A DNA stretch of 64,000 nt from Ligustrum vulgare (taxonomy: Eukaryota; Streptophyta; Magnoliopsida; Lamiales; Oleaceae): the NCBI GenBank assembly GCA_963555705.1, contig OY743190.1, forward strand, positions 13,801,501-13,865,500, read 5' to 3'. Both the position numbers and the translations under genes were made by a program. The notes beneath the pieces are model-generated. The model ran no database searches. It was not told where the DNA came from and was given only the letters and a program-made list of their open reading frames with translations. How positions within the stretch are numbered: position 1 is the stretch's first letter; every line of letters begins with the position of its first letter. Of this stretch, positions 11,350 through 19,661 are shown one piece after another.

Positions 11350-12478
11350 AGAAAGTCATCACAATACATCTGCGATGTCAGACAAGAAGGAAAGTAAGGA
11401 TGATAAGAAAGAATTCAGAGGAAATACTTTTGGGAAAAAGAGAGATTACAAACCAGCGGATAGGTTCAGTCCATACAATCCTGAACAGATAGGTGAGCTC
11501 ACCCCATTAAATGCGTCAACTGAGGTCATTTTCATGAATGAGAAAGACAAGGGGATTATTCCGCCGGCCAGGCCGATAAAGTAGAGCCCGAGTAACTTGG
11601 ACTCATCCCGGTATTGTAAATACCATTGGTCAGTGGGACACACCACGGACGAATGCCGAAATTTGAGATTCGAAATTGACAGGTTAATAAAGAGGGGGAG
11701 CTTACAAGAATATGCTGCTGACCTACAGGATTTAGGAAGGCAATTCAAACAGCAGGAGAAGTACGCAATCCACCATGGAACGGAGCCCCGCGGCAAAGAC
11801 CGGCCTGATGAAATCCGTACAATTGTGAGCGGAAATCAAGTCCAGATCGGGTCAAAGAGAAAGAGACAAGAATTCGCCCGAGAGGCTCGAAATAGCTATC
11901 AGATATGTAGTCATGCAATCACGCCAGACGATTCAGAGTCCTTCAGTTTCTCTGAGGAAGACGCCAGGGGGGTGTTCCAACCACATTCAGATGCTTTGAT
12001 GATCACGATGCCGGTGAGCGGAATAAAGATCCATAGGACACTGGTGGATGACGGAAGCGCTGTGAATGTGTTATACTGGAAGACCTTTGAAAAAATGGGA
12101 ATTGACCCGCGTAGCTTACGGCCTAGGAGGACAAGGATTCAAGGTTTCATGGGTGACTACATCTGCCCAAAAGGAGAAATATCGTTACTCGTGGAACTGG
12201 GGATAGGGTCTTGTCAGAGACGCGTAATTGCCGATTTTGTGGTAGTGGTCGTCATGACGAACTACAATGCCATACTGGGAAGGCCGATCCTCCACGAGCT
12301 CAAGGAAGCAGCTTCAATTTATCACTATTGTCTAAAATTCCCTATACCACACGGAGTGGCTACCGTAAGGGGGGATCAAAGAGCTGCGCGGGAGTGCAAT
12401 TTAGGCTTTGCTTCCAACAACGTCCAAATGGAGAAAGAAGGGAGCCCCATTGTGAAATCGAATGTGAATACTTTTTGA
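11330..12478 (+). pseudogene. Tat gag zinc region and aspartic protease
   Basis: One frame interrupted by a single TAG at 11582-11584. It starts with basic linker sequence (SDKKESKDDKKEFRG), then a gag zinc-like motif CKYHWSVGHTTDEC followed by RNLRFEIDRLIKRG. The protease follows, with LVDDGSAVNVLY as the active-site region (a DDGS form in place of DTGA), GFMGDY as flap region and NAILGRPILHE near its end. The frame stops shortly after; no RT follows. The element thus keeps only gag and protease. Confidence 0.83.
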
Positions 12479-12553
12479 TGTCAACCAAGATATGTAATCA
12501 AATGAATGAAAATTTTAATGTTTCAAAGTGTGCAAATCCGAATGGATATTTCC

Positions 12554-13055
12554 GAAACAAAGACCTTCGTTGATGATCCGTAAGTACCTATAAGGCAGGA
12601 TATCTTCGACATTACAAGGCAATCCGTCTCAAAGACGACAAAGACCTCCTAGAGAGGCGAAACAAAGACCTTCGTTGATGATCCGTAAGTACCTATAAGG
12701 CAGGATATCATCAACATTACAAGGTAATCCGTCTCAAAGGCTAGAAAGACCTCCTAGAGAGGCGAAACAAAGACCTTCGTTGATGATCCGTAAGTACCTA
12801 TAAGGCAGGATATCGTCAACATTACAAGGCAATCAGTCTCAAAGGCGAGAAAGACCTCCTAGAGAGGCGAAACAAAGACCTTCGTTGATGATCCGTAAGT
12901 ACCTATAAGGCAGGATATCATCAACATTACAAGGCAATCTGTCTCAAAGGCGAGAAAGACCTCCTTGAGAGGCGAAACGAAGACCTTCGTCGATGATCCG
13001 TAAGTACCTATAAGGCAGGACATCATCGACATCACAAGGCAATCTATGAAGACGA
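12554..13055 (+). repeat. 105-bp minisatellite, about 4.7 units
   Basis: Units start at 12554, 12659, 12764, 12869 and 12974 with GAAACAAAGACCTTCGTTGA, and include GATCCGTAAGTACCTATAAG and CTCAAAGGCGAGAAAGACCT. Only scattered substitutions separate units. It lies directly after the protease, where pol would be expected. Confidence 0.95.
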
Positions 13056-13075
13056 AGTAGGTCCCCACGAAAAAT

Positions 13076-13475
13076 ACCGAGGTGAAAAATGACCGACCTC
13101 CATTCTACAAACGAGGTGTTTTGGTGAAAAATACCGAGGTGAAAAATGACCGACCTTCATTCTACAAACGAGGTGTTTTGGTGAAAAATACCGACGTGAA
13201 AAATGACCGACCTCCATTCTACAAACGAGGTGTTTTGGTGAAAAATACCGACGTGAAAAATGACCGACCTCCATTCTACAAACGAGGTGTTTTGGTGAAA
13301 AATACCGAGGTGAAAAATGACCGACCTCCATTCTACAAACGAGGTGTTTTGGTGAAAAATACCGAGGTGAAAAATGACCGACCTCCATTCTACAAACGAG
13401 GTGTTTTGGTGAAAAATACCGAGGTGAAAAATGACCGACCTCCATTCTACAGACGAGGTGTTTTGGTGAGAATGT
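13076..13475 (+). repeat. 57-bp minisatellite, seven units
   Basis: Units start at 13076 and every 57 bp after that (ACCGAGGTGAAAAATGACCG ... TTCTACAAACGAGGTG). Because 57 is 19 codons, the array stays open in more than one frame on both strands; I do not regard these as genes. The same wording occurs in the LTR of this element. The tandem block starting at 13437 begins inside the last unit. Confidence 0.95.
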
Positions 13476-13486
13476 GCCGAGCTTAA

Positions 13487-14066
13487 GTGTTCACTTCGTT
13501 TCGATTTCACCTCTGCATTTCATATTGAGGGAATTGACGTTTGAAAATTGCTGAAGTATTCACCTCGTTCATAATTCACCTCTGCATTTTATTTGGAATG
13601 AATTCAAGTTTGAAAATTGCATAAGTGTTCACCTCGTTTATAATTCACCTCTGCATTTTATTTGGAATGAATTAAAGTTTGAAAATTGCATAAGTGTTCA
13701 CCTCGTTTATAATTCACATCTGCATTTTATTTGGAGTGAATTAAAGTTTGAAAATTGCATAAGTGTTCACCTCGTTTATAATTCACCTCTGCATTTCATA
13801 TTGAGGGAATTGACGTTTGAAAATTGCTGAAGTATTCACCTCGTTTATAATTCACCTCTGCATTTTATTTGGAGTGAATTAAAGTTTGATAAATTGCTAA
13901 AGTATTCACCTCGTTTATAATTCACCTCTGCATTTCATATTTGAGTGAATTAAAGTTTGAAAATTGCTGAAGTATTCACCTCGTTTATAATTCACCTCTG
14001 CATTTCATATTGGAGTAAATTAAAGTTTGAAAATTGTTAAGTGTTCACTTCGTCTATAATTCATTT
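13487..14066 (+). repeat. About 70-bp minisatellite, eight diverged units
   Basis: Recurring TATTCACCTCGTTTATAATT, CACCTCTGCATTT and GAATTAAAGTTTGAAAATTG blocks. Repeated again in tandem copies 2 (about 22870-23449) and 3 (about 32253-32832). Confidence 0.92.
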
Positions 14067-14171
14067 TGTTTGACTTTGAAACACTCAATGCTAAAATGAA
14101 ATTCTTCTTTGTACTATTCAAAAGGAACAAGATTGGAAGTTACAAGACGACGTTGATCTGAAAATGTGTAA

Positions 14172-15307
14172 CTATTCTTCAATATTGACAACTTTTTCTG
14201 GCAGGTTGGTTTGAGACTCAGTGAGTGGAGAGAGTAAGGATTCTTCGTCGACCTCGTCAGGCATCAGCTCTAAATACTTTTTGTAGACCAGTTCGAGTTT
14301 CTCTTTTAAGAAACTTATGTCCACCTCAGGTCATTTTTCTTCCAGCTCCTCTACTATCTCTTTGAACGTGAGATAGTAGGTCTCGTCCACATCGTGTTCA
14401 TATTTCACAGAATCTTTAAACTTTTTCACGGCCTCCTTGTAGGAACCTTGGACAGCAGCCTCAAGCTCATTTTTCTCCTTCTTCAAGTTGGCCTCAATAT
14501 TATTGACCTCGTCCAATTCCTTTAAGAGTTTTTCTTTTGCGACCTGCATTTGGGCCACGTTGTCCTCCAGAGAGGCCACCTCCTCCCGTAGGGGGAGCAC
14601 TTCATCCTTAAACTTGGATAGCTCAAGGTTGGTCTCTTTAAGCTTGGCCATCTCTTCTAGAGCCTCTTTCAATTTGGCCTCTGCCTCATGTCTGGCCTTC
14701 ACCTCTGCCTCAAACATGTTCCTGGCGTCCTCGGCAAGCTTCTTGAACTTTCTAGTGTCGGAGGCCGCCTCGCTTAATCTGGACTGTGCCCGGCAAAAAC
14801 AATTCAGAGCTTGACCGACGTGTGCAGTACCGGTCGCCAGAAGGTCATCCAAAGGCATATCTTCACTGAACTTCTCTTGACGAGGTGTCCATGTCGGAAC
14901 ATCCATGGCCACCTTAGTCAGCAGGGGGACCTTCATTAAGCCCATAGGTGTTAGGTTGGCCGCAGACACAAACTCCCTATAAATTTTGGGGCGAGACCCT
15001 TTTAAAGAGTTAGCCAGCTCAGCTCTTACGGGATGCACTCCCAGATACGAACCCCCATGCAGAGCTGATTGGGAAGACCCAGCTTGATCCCTCGAAATTT
15101 GAGGCGGTGGGAATGGAACGTCAGATTTCTCCTTGACAACCTCAGCTCGTCTGGATTTCTTTTGGAGGGGTGGGTCAATCGGATGCTCTTTAGGAGGTGG
15201 TGAGGTTCTTGCGGACTGTTTATTGGCTGCTCTCTTGCGAGCCTCAGCTTTGGCGTTTGCAAGTTTCTTCGCCTTCATTGATTCCATCCTCTTTTTACTT
15301 TTACGGG
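14172..15307 (-). pseudogene. Antisense Tat gene: last exon, coiled coil (copy 1)
   Basis: Lies on the strand opposite to gag, as the antisense genes of Tat elements do. The exon begins after an AG acceptor at 15307 (RKSKKRMESMKAKK) and reads 325 codons to a TGA at 14331-14333. It continues in frame for 52 more codons to a TAG at 14172, so the TGA looks like a nonsense mutation. Content: basic N terminus; Pro/Ser-rich linker; a conserved block (FVSAANLTPMGLMKVPLLTK); then a long Lys/Glu coiled coil (about 155-300). Its upstream exons are at 35607-36532, cut off by the inner insertion. Function unknown. Confidence 0.75.
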
Positions 15308-15410
15308 CTGATATGAAAAGAAATGCAGAAATAAGTGTTATTGGAAGTTACAAAAAAAAAATAATAATACAAGGCGTTGAAAAGTTTTTATGCAATGATC
15401 TGACACTTAC

Positions 15411-16174
15411 ATTTCGATTTTATCCTATGTTATGATGAAAACTTACTGTTATTATGATTTTACTACATAAGAATTCTTACCACCTAAGTTCGGTAAAATT
15501 CTTATGTTTATGAGGATTTCAATCCTATCTTATGTTATGCTTTCAAAAGAAATTATGCTTGGCATAATTAAAATGTTTTATAAGTATATGGTTTTCAAAG
15601 AACTGTTTTCAAAGAGATGTTTTCAAAGAGCATATGATTTGCAAAATATGTCCCGTGCTGTAATGCACAATATGAGTTTTATCAAGAACAGTTTTATAAA
15701 GAAGCTCTATCAATGCCCGTTTTATAAAGAGCCGGGATTTATGTGTTTAATCATCTTATAAATTAAATTAATTTGCGATGAGTCTACTGAGTATTTCCCC
15801 CATGAAATACTCACCCTACTTTTAACAGTTTTGCAGATTTCGGAGACGGTGGCGAGCGATGAATGATGGTGGCAATAATCGTTGAACGGTTGAAAGTTTG
15901 ACGTTAATGATTTCCGTATTTTCCAAACAATCGAATAATTTAGAGAAGTTCATTTATTTGAGAAATTATGATATTGGCAATTTCTTTACAATATTAATGG
16001 TTCGATTTACTATTTCAAATGGTTTCATAAATGTTTTCAATTTTAGCGGCCATTACAGTTTATTTAATGTTGCCAAAAATGAATTTCAATTATTTCTTCC
16101 GCAAAAATATTATTCGAAAAATTTAGACAGAAAATGACGTAGTGAATCGGGTATACGGAACTCGGGGCGCTACA
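15411..16174 (+). repeat. Truncated 5' LTR of the inner element (copy 1)
   Basis: I see no difference from 22056-22819, the end of the 3' LTR. It starts abruptly at ATTTCGATTTT, which is also where Tat intron sequence ends, so a few bases of microhomology lie at the join. Small ORFs here (15504, 15898) are LTR sequence, not genes. Confidence 0.9.
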
Positions 16175-16177
16175 AGT

Positions 16178-16189
16178 TGGTATCAGAGC
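16178..16189 (+). promoter_or_regulatory. Primer binding site (initiator tRNA-Met), inner element copy 1
   Basis: TGGTATCAGAGC, three bases after the LTR end CGCTACA; complementary to the 3' end of plant initiator tRNA-Met. Repeated at 25561-25572 and 34944-34955. Confidence 0.93.
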
Positions 16190-17137
16190 TAGTCTGCGTT
16201 TCTGTAGACTGGAAAAATTTTCAAAAAGAATTTTCAAGAAATATTTTCCATTATAAAATTTTATTGATGAAGATTGCCACTGCCATCATTCGTTCCACCA
16301 ACTCCGAGGTAAAGAAGTTTATGATGTTTAAAGTTATTTCAGTATTTCGAATACTCATTTTATTGATTTATGAGAAAGAATGAAGAGTATTTCGGATACT
16401 TATGATTTATGAGAAATAAGAATGTATTTCTTTCGAAAATAATGATGTTGTTATGCTTTGTCATAACTTATATGTTTTAATGTATGATTATGAAAATTTT
16501 TTTTAAGAAATAAAACGAGTGTTGAGCATAATGGGAATAATATGATTTTATTGAGAATTAAGTAATGGATATTATGTTGAGTAAGTGAATTATTTCCTCT
16601 ATTTTGAAGAGAAATTTATTATGAAGTTTGGCCTTGTGAATAAATTTTGGGAACATGATTTATGGCATATATTTATAAGTATGAGTTATCTTTTGAGCCA
16701 TTAAGGTATCGAAGGAAGTGATATTGTGATATTGAAAAATATGATTTGAAATTTCTATGTTGAGGAATTATGAATTGAATTATGGGATATTTTGATGATA
16801 ATGAAGTGTTGGAATCGTTTTCAATATTTTTAGATCGTTGTGATCAAATGTGGAGTTATTTATTATTGTGAGTTATGAAGTATGCTTATGGTTTGGATAA
16901 GTCCAAATTACAAGGGAGACTCTGTTCAGAATTTTATCAATTGAAATTAAGAGCATGATATGATAAGCATCTACTAAAGGAATTAAGGTTAGACATGCAA
17001 GTACATTTATATCACAAACGAGATTTGGTTGATGATAGCAGAAATTTTATTATTTTCTCATAAGGAGAACACACAAGAGTCACACTGGAAAGGAAATACA
17101 TGAAACACATGAAAGCATAAGAGAAAAGCATGGAAAG
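16190..17137. other. Non-coding internal region of the inner element
   Basis: AT-rich DNA between the primer site and the hairpin array. No protein similarity recognised; the 68-codon frame at 16177 overlaps the primer site and looks fortuitous. Confidence 0.6.
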
Positions 17138-17376
17138 ATCCTCAGAATGAGAGATGTGTTTCCGGAGTAGCCGTATCCTACCACCTCTGATCTTTTGAGG
17201 ATATAAAGAGAAAACCTTCAAAGAGGTGTGTTTCGAGAGTAAGAATACTCCGTAATCTACCACCTGGAACCTTTGAGGTACACACAAGATTTAAACATTA
17301 AGGAAATCCTAGTAAATGGAGGGGTGTCTCGAGAGTGAAAATACTCCGTACTCTACCCCCACCTATTCTAAGATTC
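17138..17376 (-). ncRNA. Three consecutive hairpins just downstream of LOG (copy 1)
   Basis: Three units (17138-17202, 17215-17278, 17303-17376) each fold into one long hairpin. For the middle unit, on the minus strand: CCTCAAAG/CTTTGAAGG outer stem, AGGTG/CACCT inner stem, an internal loop GTAGATTAC/CGAAACA, then GGAGTA/TACTC closing a short loop. The stems differ in sequence between units but remain paired, while the internal loop is conserved. The first hairpin overlaps the LOG stop codon (17375-17377). Probably a structured 3' UTR or element RNA; function unknown. Confidence 0.65.
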
Positions 17377-18028
17377 AAAGAGTTAAGTTTACATTAACCG
17401 GACTCCATTTTCGCTTGATTCCCCTTCCTTGCGACCAATCTATCTTAACCCCTGCTGGATCTTGTATTGAGATATATGACTGCAGCTTATCCAGTAGTTC
17501 ATCAATAGTAGGAGCAGAAATAAGAAGCCTTCTGGAAAATGGAGAGATGAATCCCTGTTCCACAGCATAATCAAGAAAGGTTAACAAACCATCAAAGAAA
17601 TTGTTAACATTCAGAAGCCCAATAGGCTTAGTATGGAGATCTAGTTGAGCCCATGAGGTAATGTTAAAGATTTCTTCTAAGGTACCAAAACCTCCGGGCA
17701 GGGCTATAAAGGCATCAGAACCATATAGCATACAAGTTATGCGTTCATGGATGGATAAAGTTTGAACTTCATGCCCTCGTGTTTTGCCTGCAACATCTAC
17801 CAAAGGGACAGGTATGACACCGATTACTTTTGATTTCTCTGCAAGAGCAGATTGGGAAACACAACCCATTAGACCACTGCTACCACCCCCATATACAAGA
17901 GTGATACCTTTTTCCCCCAGTTTCTTTCCAAGATCTACAGCCGCTTCTAGATAACCGAAGCCTTTCCCTACTTTTGATCCACAAAATACACAAATAGTTT
18001 TGATCTGTCGAAGTTTTGGTGCTTCCAT
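17375..18028 (-). CDS. LOG-like cytokinin riboside 5'-monophosphate phosphoribohydrolase carried by an LTR element (copy 1)
   Basis: LOG enzymes release active cytokinin bases from their nucleotides in one step, in the cytosol or nucleus. The 217-residue protein has the usual length and Rossmann-like fold: TICVFCGS (11-18), LVYGGGSSGLMG (44-55), the signature PGGFGTLEE (111-119) and WAQLDLHTKPIGLLNV (126-141). Where plant LOGs have MHxRKAxM this one has IHERITCM (93-100), so it is a diverged member. It has no introns, unlike host LOG genes, as expected for a captured mRNA copy. It lies antisense within the element and has its own TTTAAATAG box upstream. The frame is intact. Confidence 0.92.
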   Translation of the reverse strand: MEAPKLRQIKTICVFCGSKVGKGFGYLEAAVDLGKKLGEKGITLVYGGGSSGLMGCVSQSALAEKSKVIGVIPVPLVDVAGKTRGHEVQTLSIHERITCMLYGSDAFIALPGGFGTLEEIFNITSWAQLDLHTKPIGLLNVNNFFDGLLTFLDYAVEQGFISPFSRRLLISAPTIDELLDKLQSYISIQDPAGVKIDWSQGRGIKRKWSPVNVNLTL

Positions 18029-18100
18029 CTTTGATAGTAAAGAAGGGAAAACTTACGAAGAAGATGTGATTTTGGGATGCCTGAACTATGAAATATGTTT

Positions 18101-18114
18101 GGCTATTTAAAGCC
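18101..18114 (-). promoter_or_regulatory. TATA-like box of the LOG gene
   Basis: GGCTTTAAATAGCC on the minus strand, a near-palindrome about 73 bp before the LOG ATG. Present in tandem copy 2 (27484-27497) and conserved at 46455-46468 in the related element. The second gene of the cassette has a similar TTTTAAATAG box. Confidence 0.6.
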
Positions 18115-18338
18115 GGAAAAATTTACTGTTTTTGATTGATTCTGAAAAAGTAAAGATTTACTTTTGACAAAATCAGCCCACTTTTGAATATTTTTATCGT
18201 ATCGAGGCTGTCACCTTTCGGCGATTAAATATTTATTTCCAGCTTTATCAAAACTCGAGAAAGGAAAATATTTTTTATTTCCAAAACGCGTTAAAGAAAA
18301 CAGAAAAATATTTTTAAAAGCATATCAAAAGATTTACC

Positions 18339-18890
18339 TTATATCATTGCTGAACTGCCAGAAGCCTCATTTTGTAAAACAGACTGGCAAACAGGATCTT
18401 TTGCTATTATATTTTGGAGACTATAACGATTTTTGTCCTCGTTAAATTGAGCGTATAAGGAGAGAAGTTCACGTTGTACATAACCACTTGGGTGCGTCTC
18501 AAGAGTCAGTCGAATATCATCCAAAGACTCCTTACTCAGTCCACCCTTTATGAATTCGATTTTATCATCCCGATTAGTAGAAGAATATCCTACTGATTTG
18601 CAACGAGTATTACAGTTCCAACGAGCACATTTGTAGCAACCACCCAGTCTTTTTGCTCTTCGTTTCTTTGCAAACGTGCTTTTGCCTAAACCAGGCATGT
18701 GCTTTGGAAATGTTGATGGTAATTCACCAGATAGTCGAACCTTTGCTTCTATCAACCAGCGAACATCTTCTGGAATATCATGAGCCATTAGCAACCTCAA
18801 TCTTTCGAGCCTTATTCTATAGATCTTTCTCAGATCATTCATAGGAAGACTGGAATAATACTTGCGAATGTTAGAAAGAATGATATCCAT
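18339..18890 (-). CDS. Small basic cysteine-rich protein, second gene of the LOG cassette (copy 1)
   Basis: 183 codons from the ATG at 18890 (an upstream in-frame TTG is not used). Residues 1-57 are predicted helical and charged. A basic patch KKRRAKRL (75-82) is followed directly by C85-x2-C88-x4-C93-x3-C97 (CYKCARWNCNTRC). The C-terminal part is helical. I do not recognise the family with certainty. A basic patch followed by a compact cysteine cluster recalls the cysteine-rich nucleic-acid-binding proteins of carlaviruses and allexiviruses, which is only an analogy. It is co-oriented with LOG and lies 310 bp upstream of it, with its own TATA-like box. A nucleic-acid-binding role is inferred. 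Confidence 0.7.
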   Translation of the reverse strand: MDIILSNIRKYYSSLPMNDLRKIYRIRLERLRLLMAHDIPEDVRWLIEAKVRLSGELPSTFPKHMPGLGKSTFAKKRRAKRLGGCYKCARWNCNTRCKSVGYSSTNRDDKIEFIKGGLSKESLDDIRLTLETHPSGYVQRELLSLYAQFNEDKNRYSLQNIIAKDPVCQSVLQNEASGSSAMI

Positions 18891-18922
18891 TGTTTGATGA
18901 TTCAACCTCTTCTCAGCATGAA

Positions 18923-18932
18923 CTATTTAAAA
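18923..18932 (-). promoter_or_regulatory. TATA-like box of the cysteine-rich gene
   Basis: TTTTAAATAG on the minus strand, 33 bp before the ATG. Conserved at 28306-28315 and, as CTTTAAATAG, at 47270-47279. Confidence 0.55.
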
Positions 18933-19650
18933 GCGCAAAGGATCTGAGTGAATCCGCGTGATGTTGTGACCAGCAAGAAAGCGCAGGATTATTTTAATGA
19001 AAAGAGGAGACAAGAAGTAATGCGCTGTTAAATTTTATCGATAAAGGAGATTTGATTGGAGATTTGGAATAATTTCTTGGATTATGGGTACTAATATTTT
19101 GTTTTAATAATGATAATCTTGGTATAGTGTGATGATACGTGGAAAGTAAAATGAGTACCGTATTGAATCAGAATTCATACGTATATACAAGTGAAAGAAA
19201 TACTTTGCAGGAAATGTGGTGACATTTAAGTATAAAATCTTAGTTTTGGGAGATGTTTGTTTACTGAATTTTGGGTTACAAATATTGGAAAGATAAGTTG
19301 ATGATATTATGTTGATATGTTTGGGTATATTACGTAGAGAAAATATTCAGGTAATTCTTTGATTATTTTGGGAATTTTCGATGATAAGAAAGGAAAAATT
19401 ATTATGATACGATATGTCAGTAAAGATTTGTTGAAATTTTAGAGATATATACGAATATTTGAGGTCACATGATACGATGATAAGTGACAAGTTACATAAA
19501 TACTACAAGATATGATGAAATTTTTACATACGATTGGGAATTGTTTTGATTATTTTGAGAATATTCGATGATAAGAAGAAGAGATTCTGATTAAGTATTC
19601 AGAAATTATAAGATTAAGTAAGTTTAATTTCGAGGACGAAATTATTTTAA
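18933..19650. other. Non-coding internal region before the 3' LTR
   Basis: AT-rich; ends with TTTCGAGGACGAAATTATTT, the wording found at the pol end and polypurine tract of Tekay/Del elements. No gene seen. Repeated at 28316-29033. Confidence 0.6.
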
Positions 19651-19661
19651 GGAGGTAAGAT
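19651..19661 (+). promoter_or_regulatory. Polypurine tract of the inner element
   Basis: GGAGGTAAGAT directly before the 3' LTR. Equivalent tracts at 29034 and, as AAGGGGGTAAG, near 48150 in the related element. Confidence 0.8.

Noticed and set aside
13082..13486. 134-codon plus-strand and 133/117-codon minus-strand frames with a perfect 19-residue repeat
   Set aside because: They are a by-product of a 57-bp minisatellite whose length is a multiple of three; open on both strands and without a promoter or conserved start.
12554..14066. Regularly spaced repeats that superficially resemble a CRISPR array
   Set aside because: Units are contiguous minisatellites without unique spacers, inside a plant retrotransposon.
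15504..16383. ORFs of 85, 79 and 68 codons (also in the other copies)
   Set aside because: They lie in LTR sequence and across the tRNA primer site; composition is that of AT-rich non-coding DNA and no similarity is recognisable.
17138..17376. A complete hairpin ribozyme
   Set aside because: Only a loop-B-like module was found; no convincing catalytic loop A with its substrate strand, so I report the resemblance as a finding and not as a ribozyme feature.
17316..17570. 84-codon plus-strand frame overlapping LOG
   Set aside because: Shadow of the LOG gene and the hairpin array on the opposite strand.
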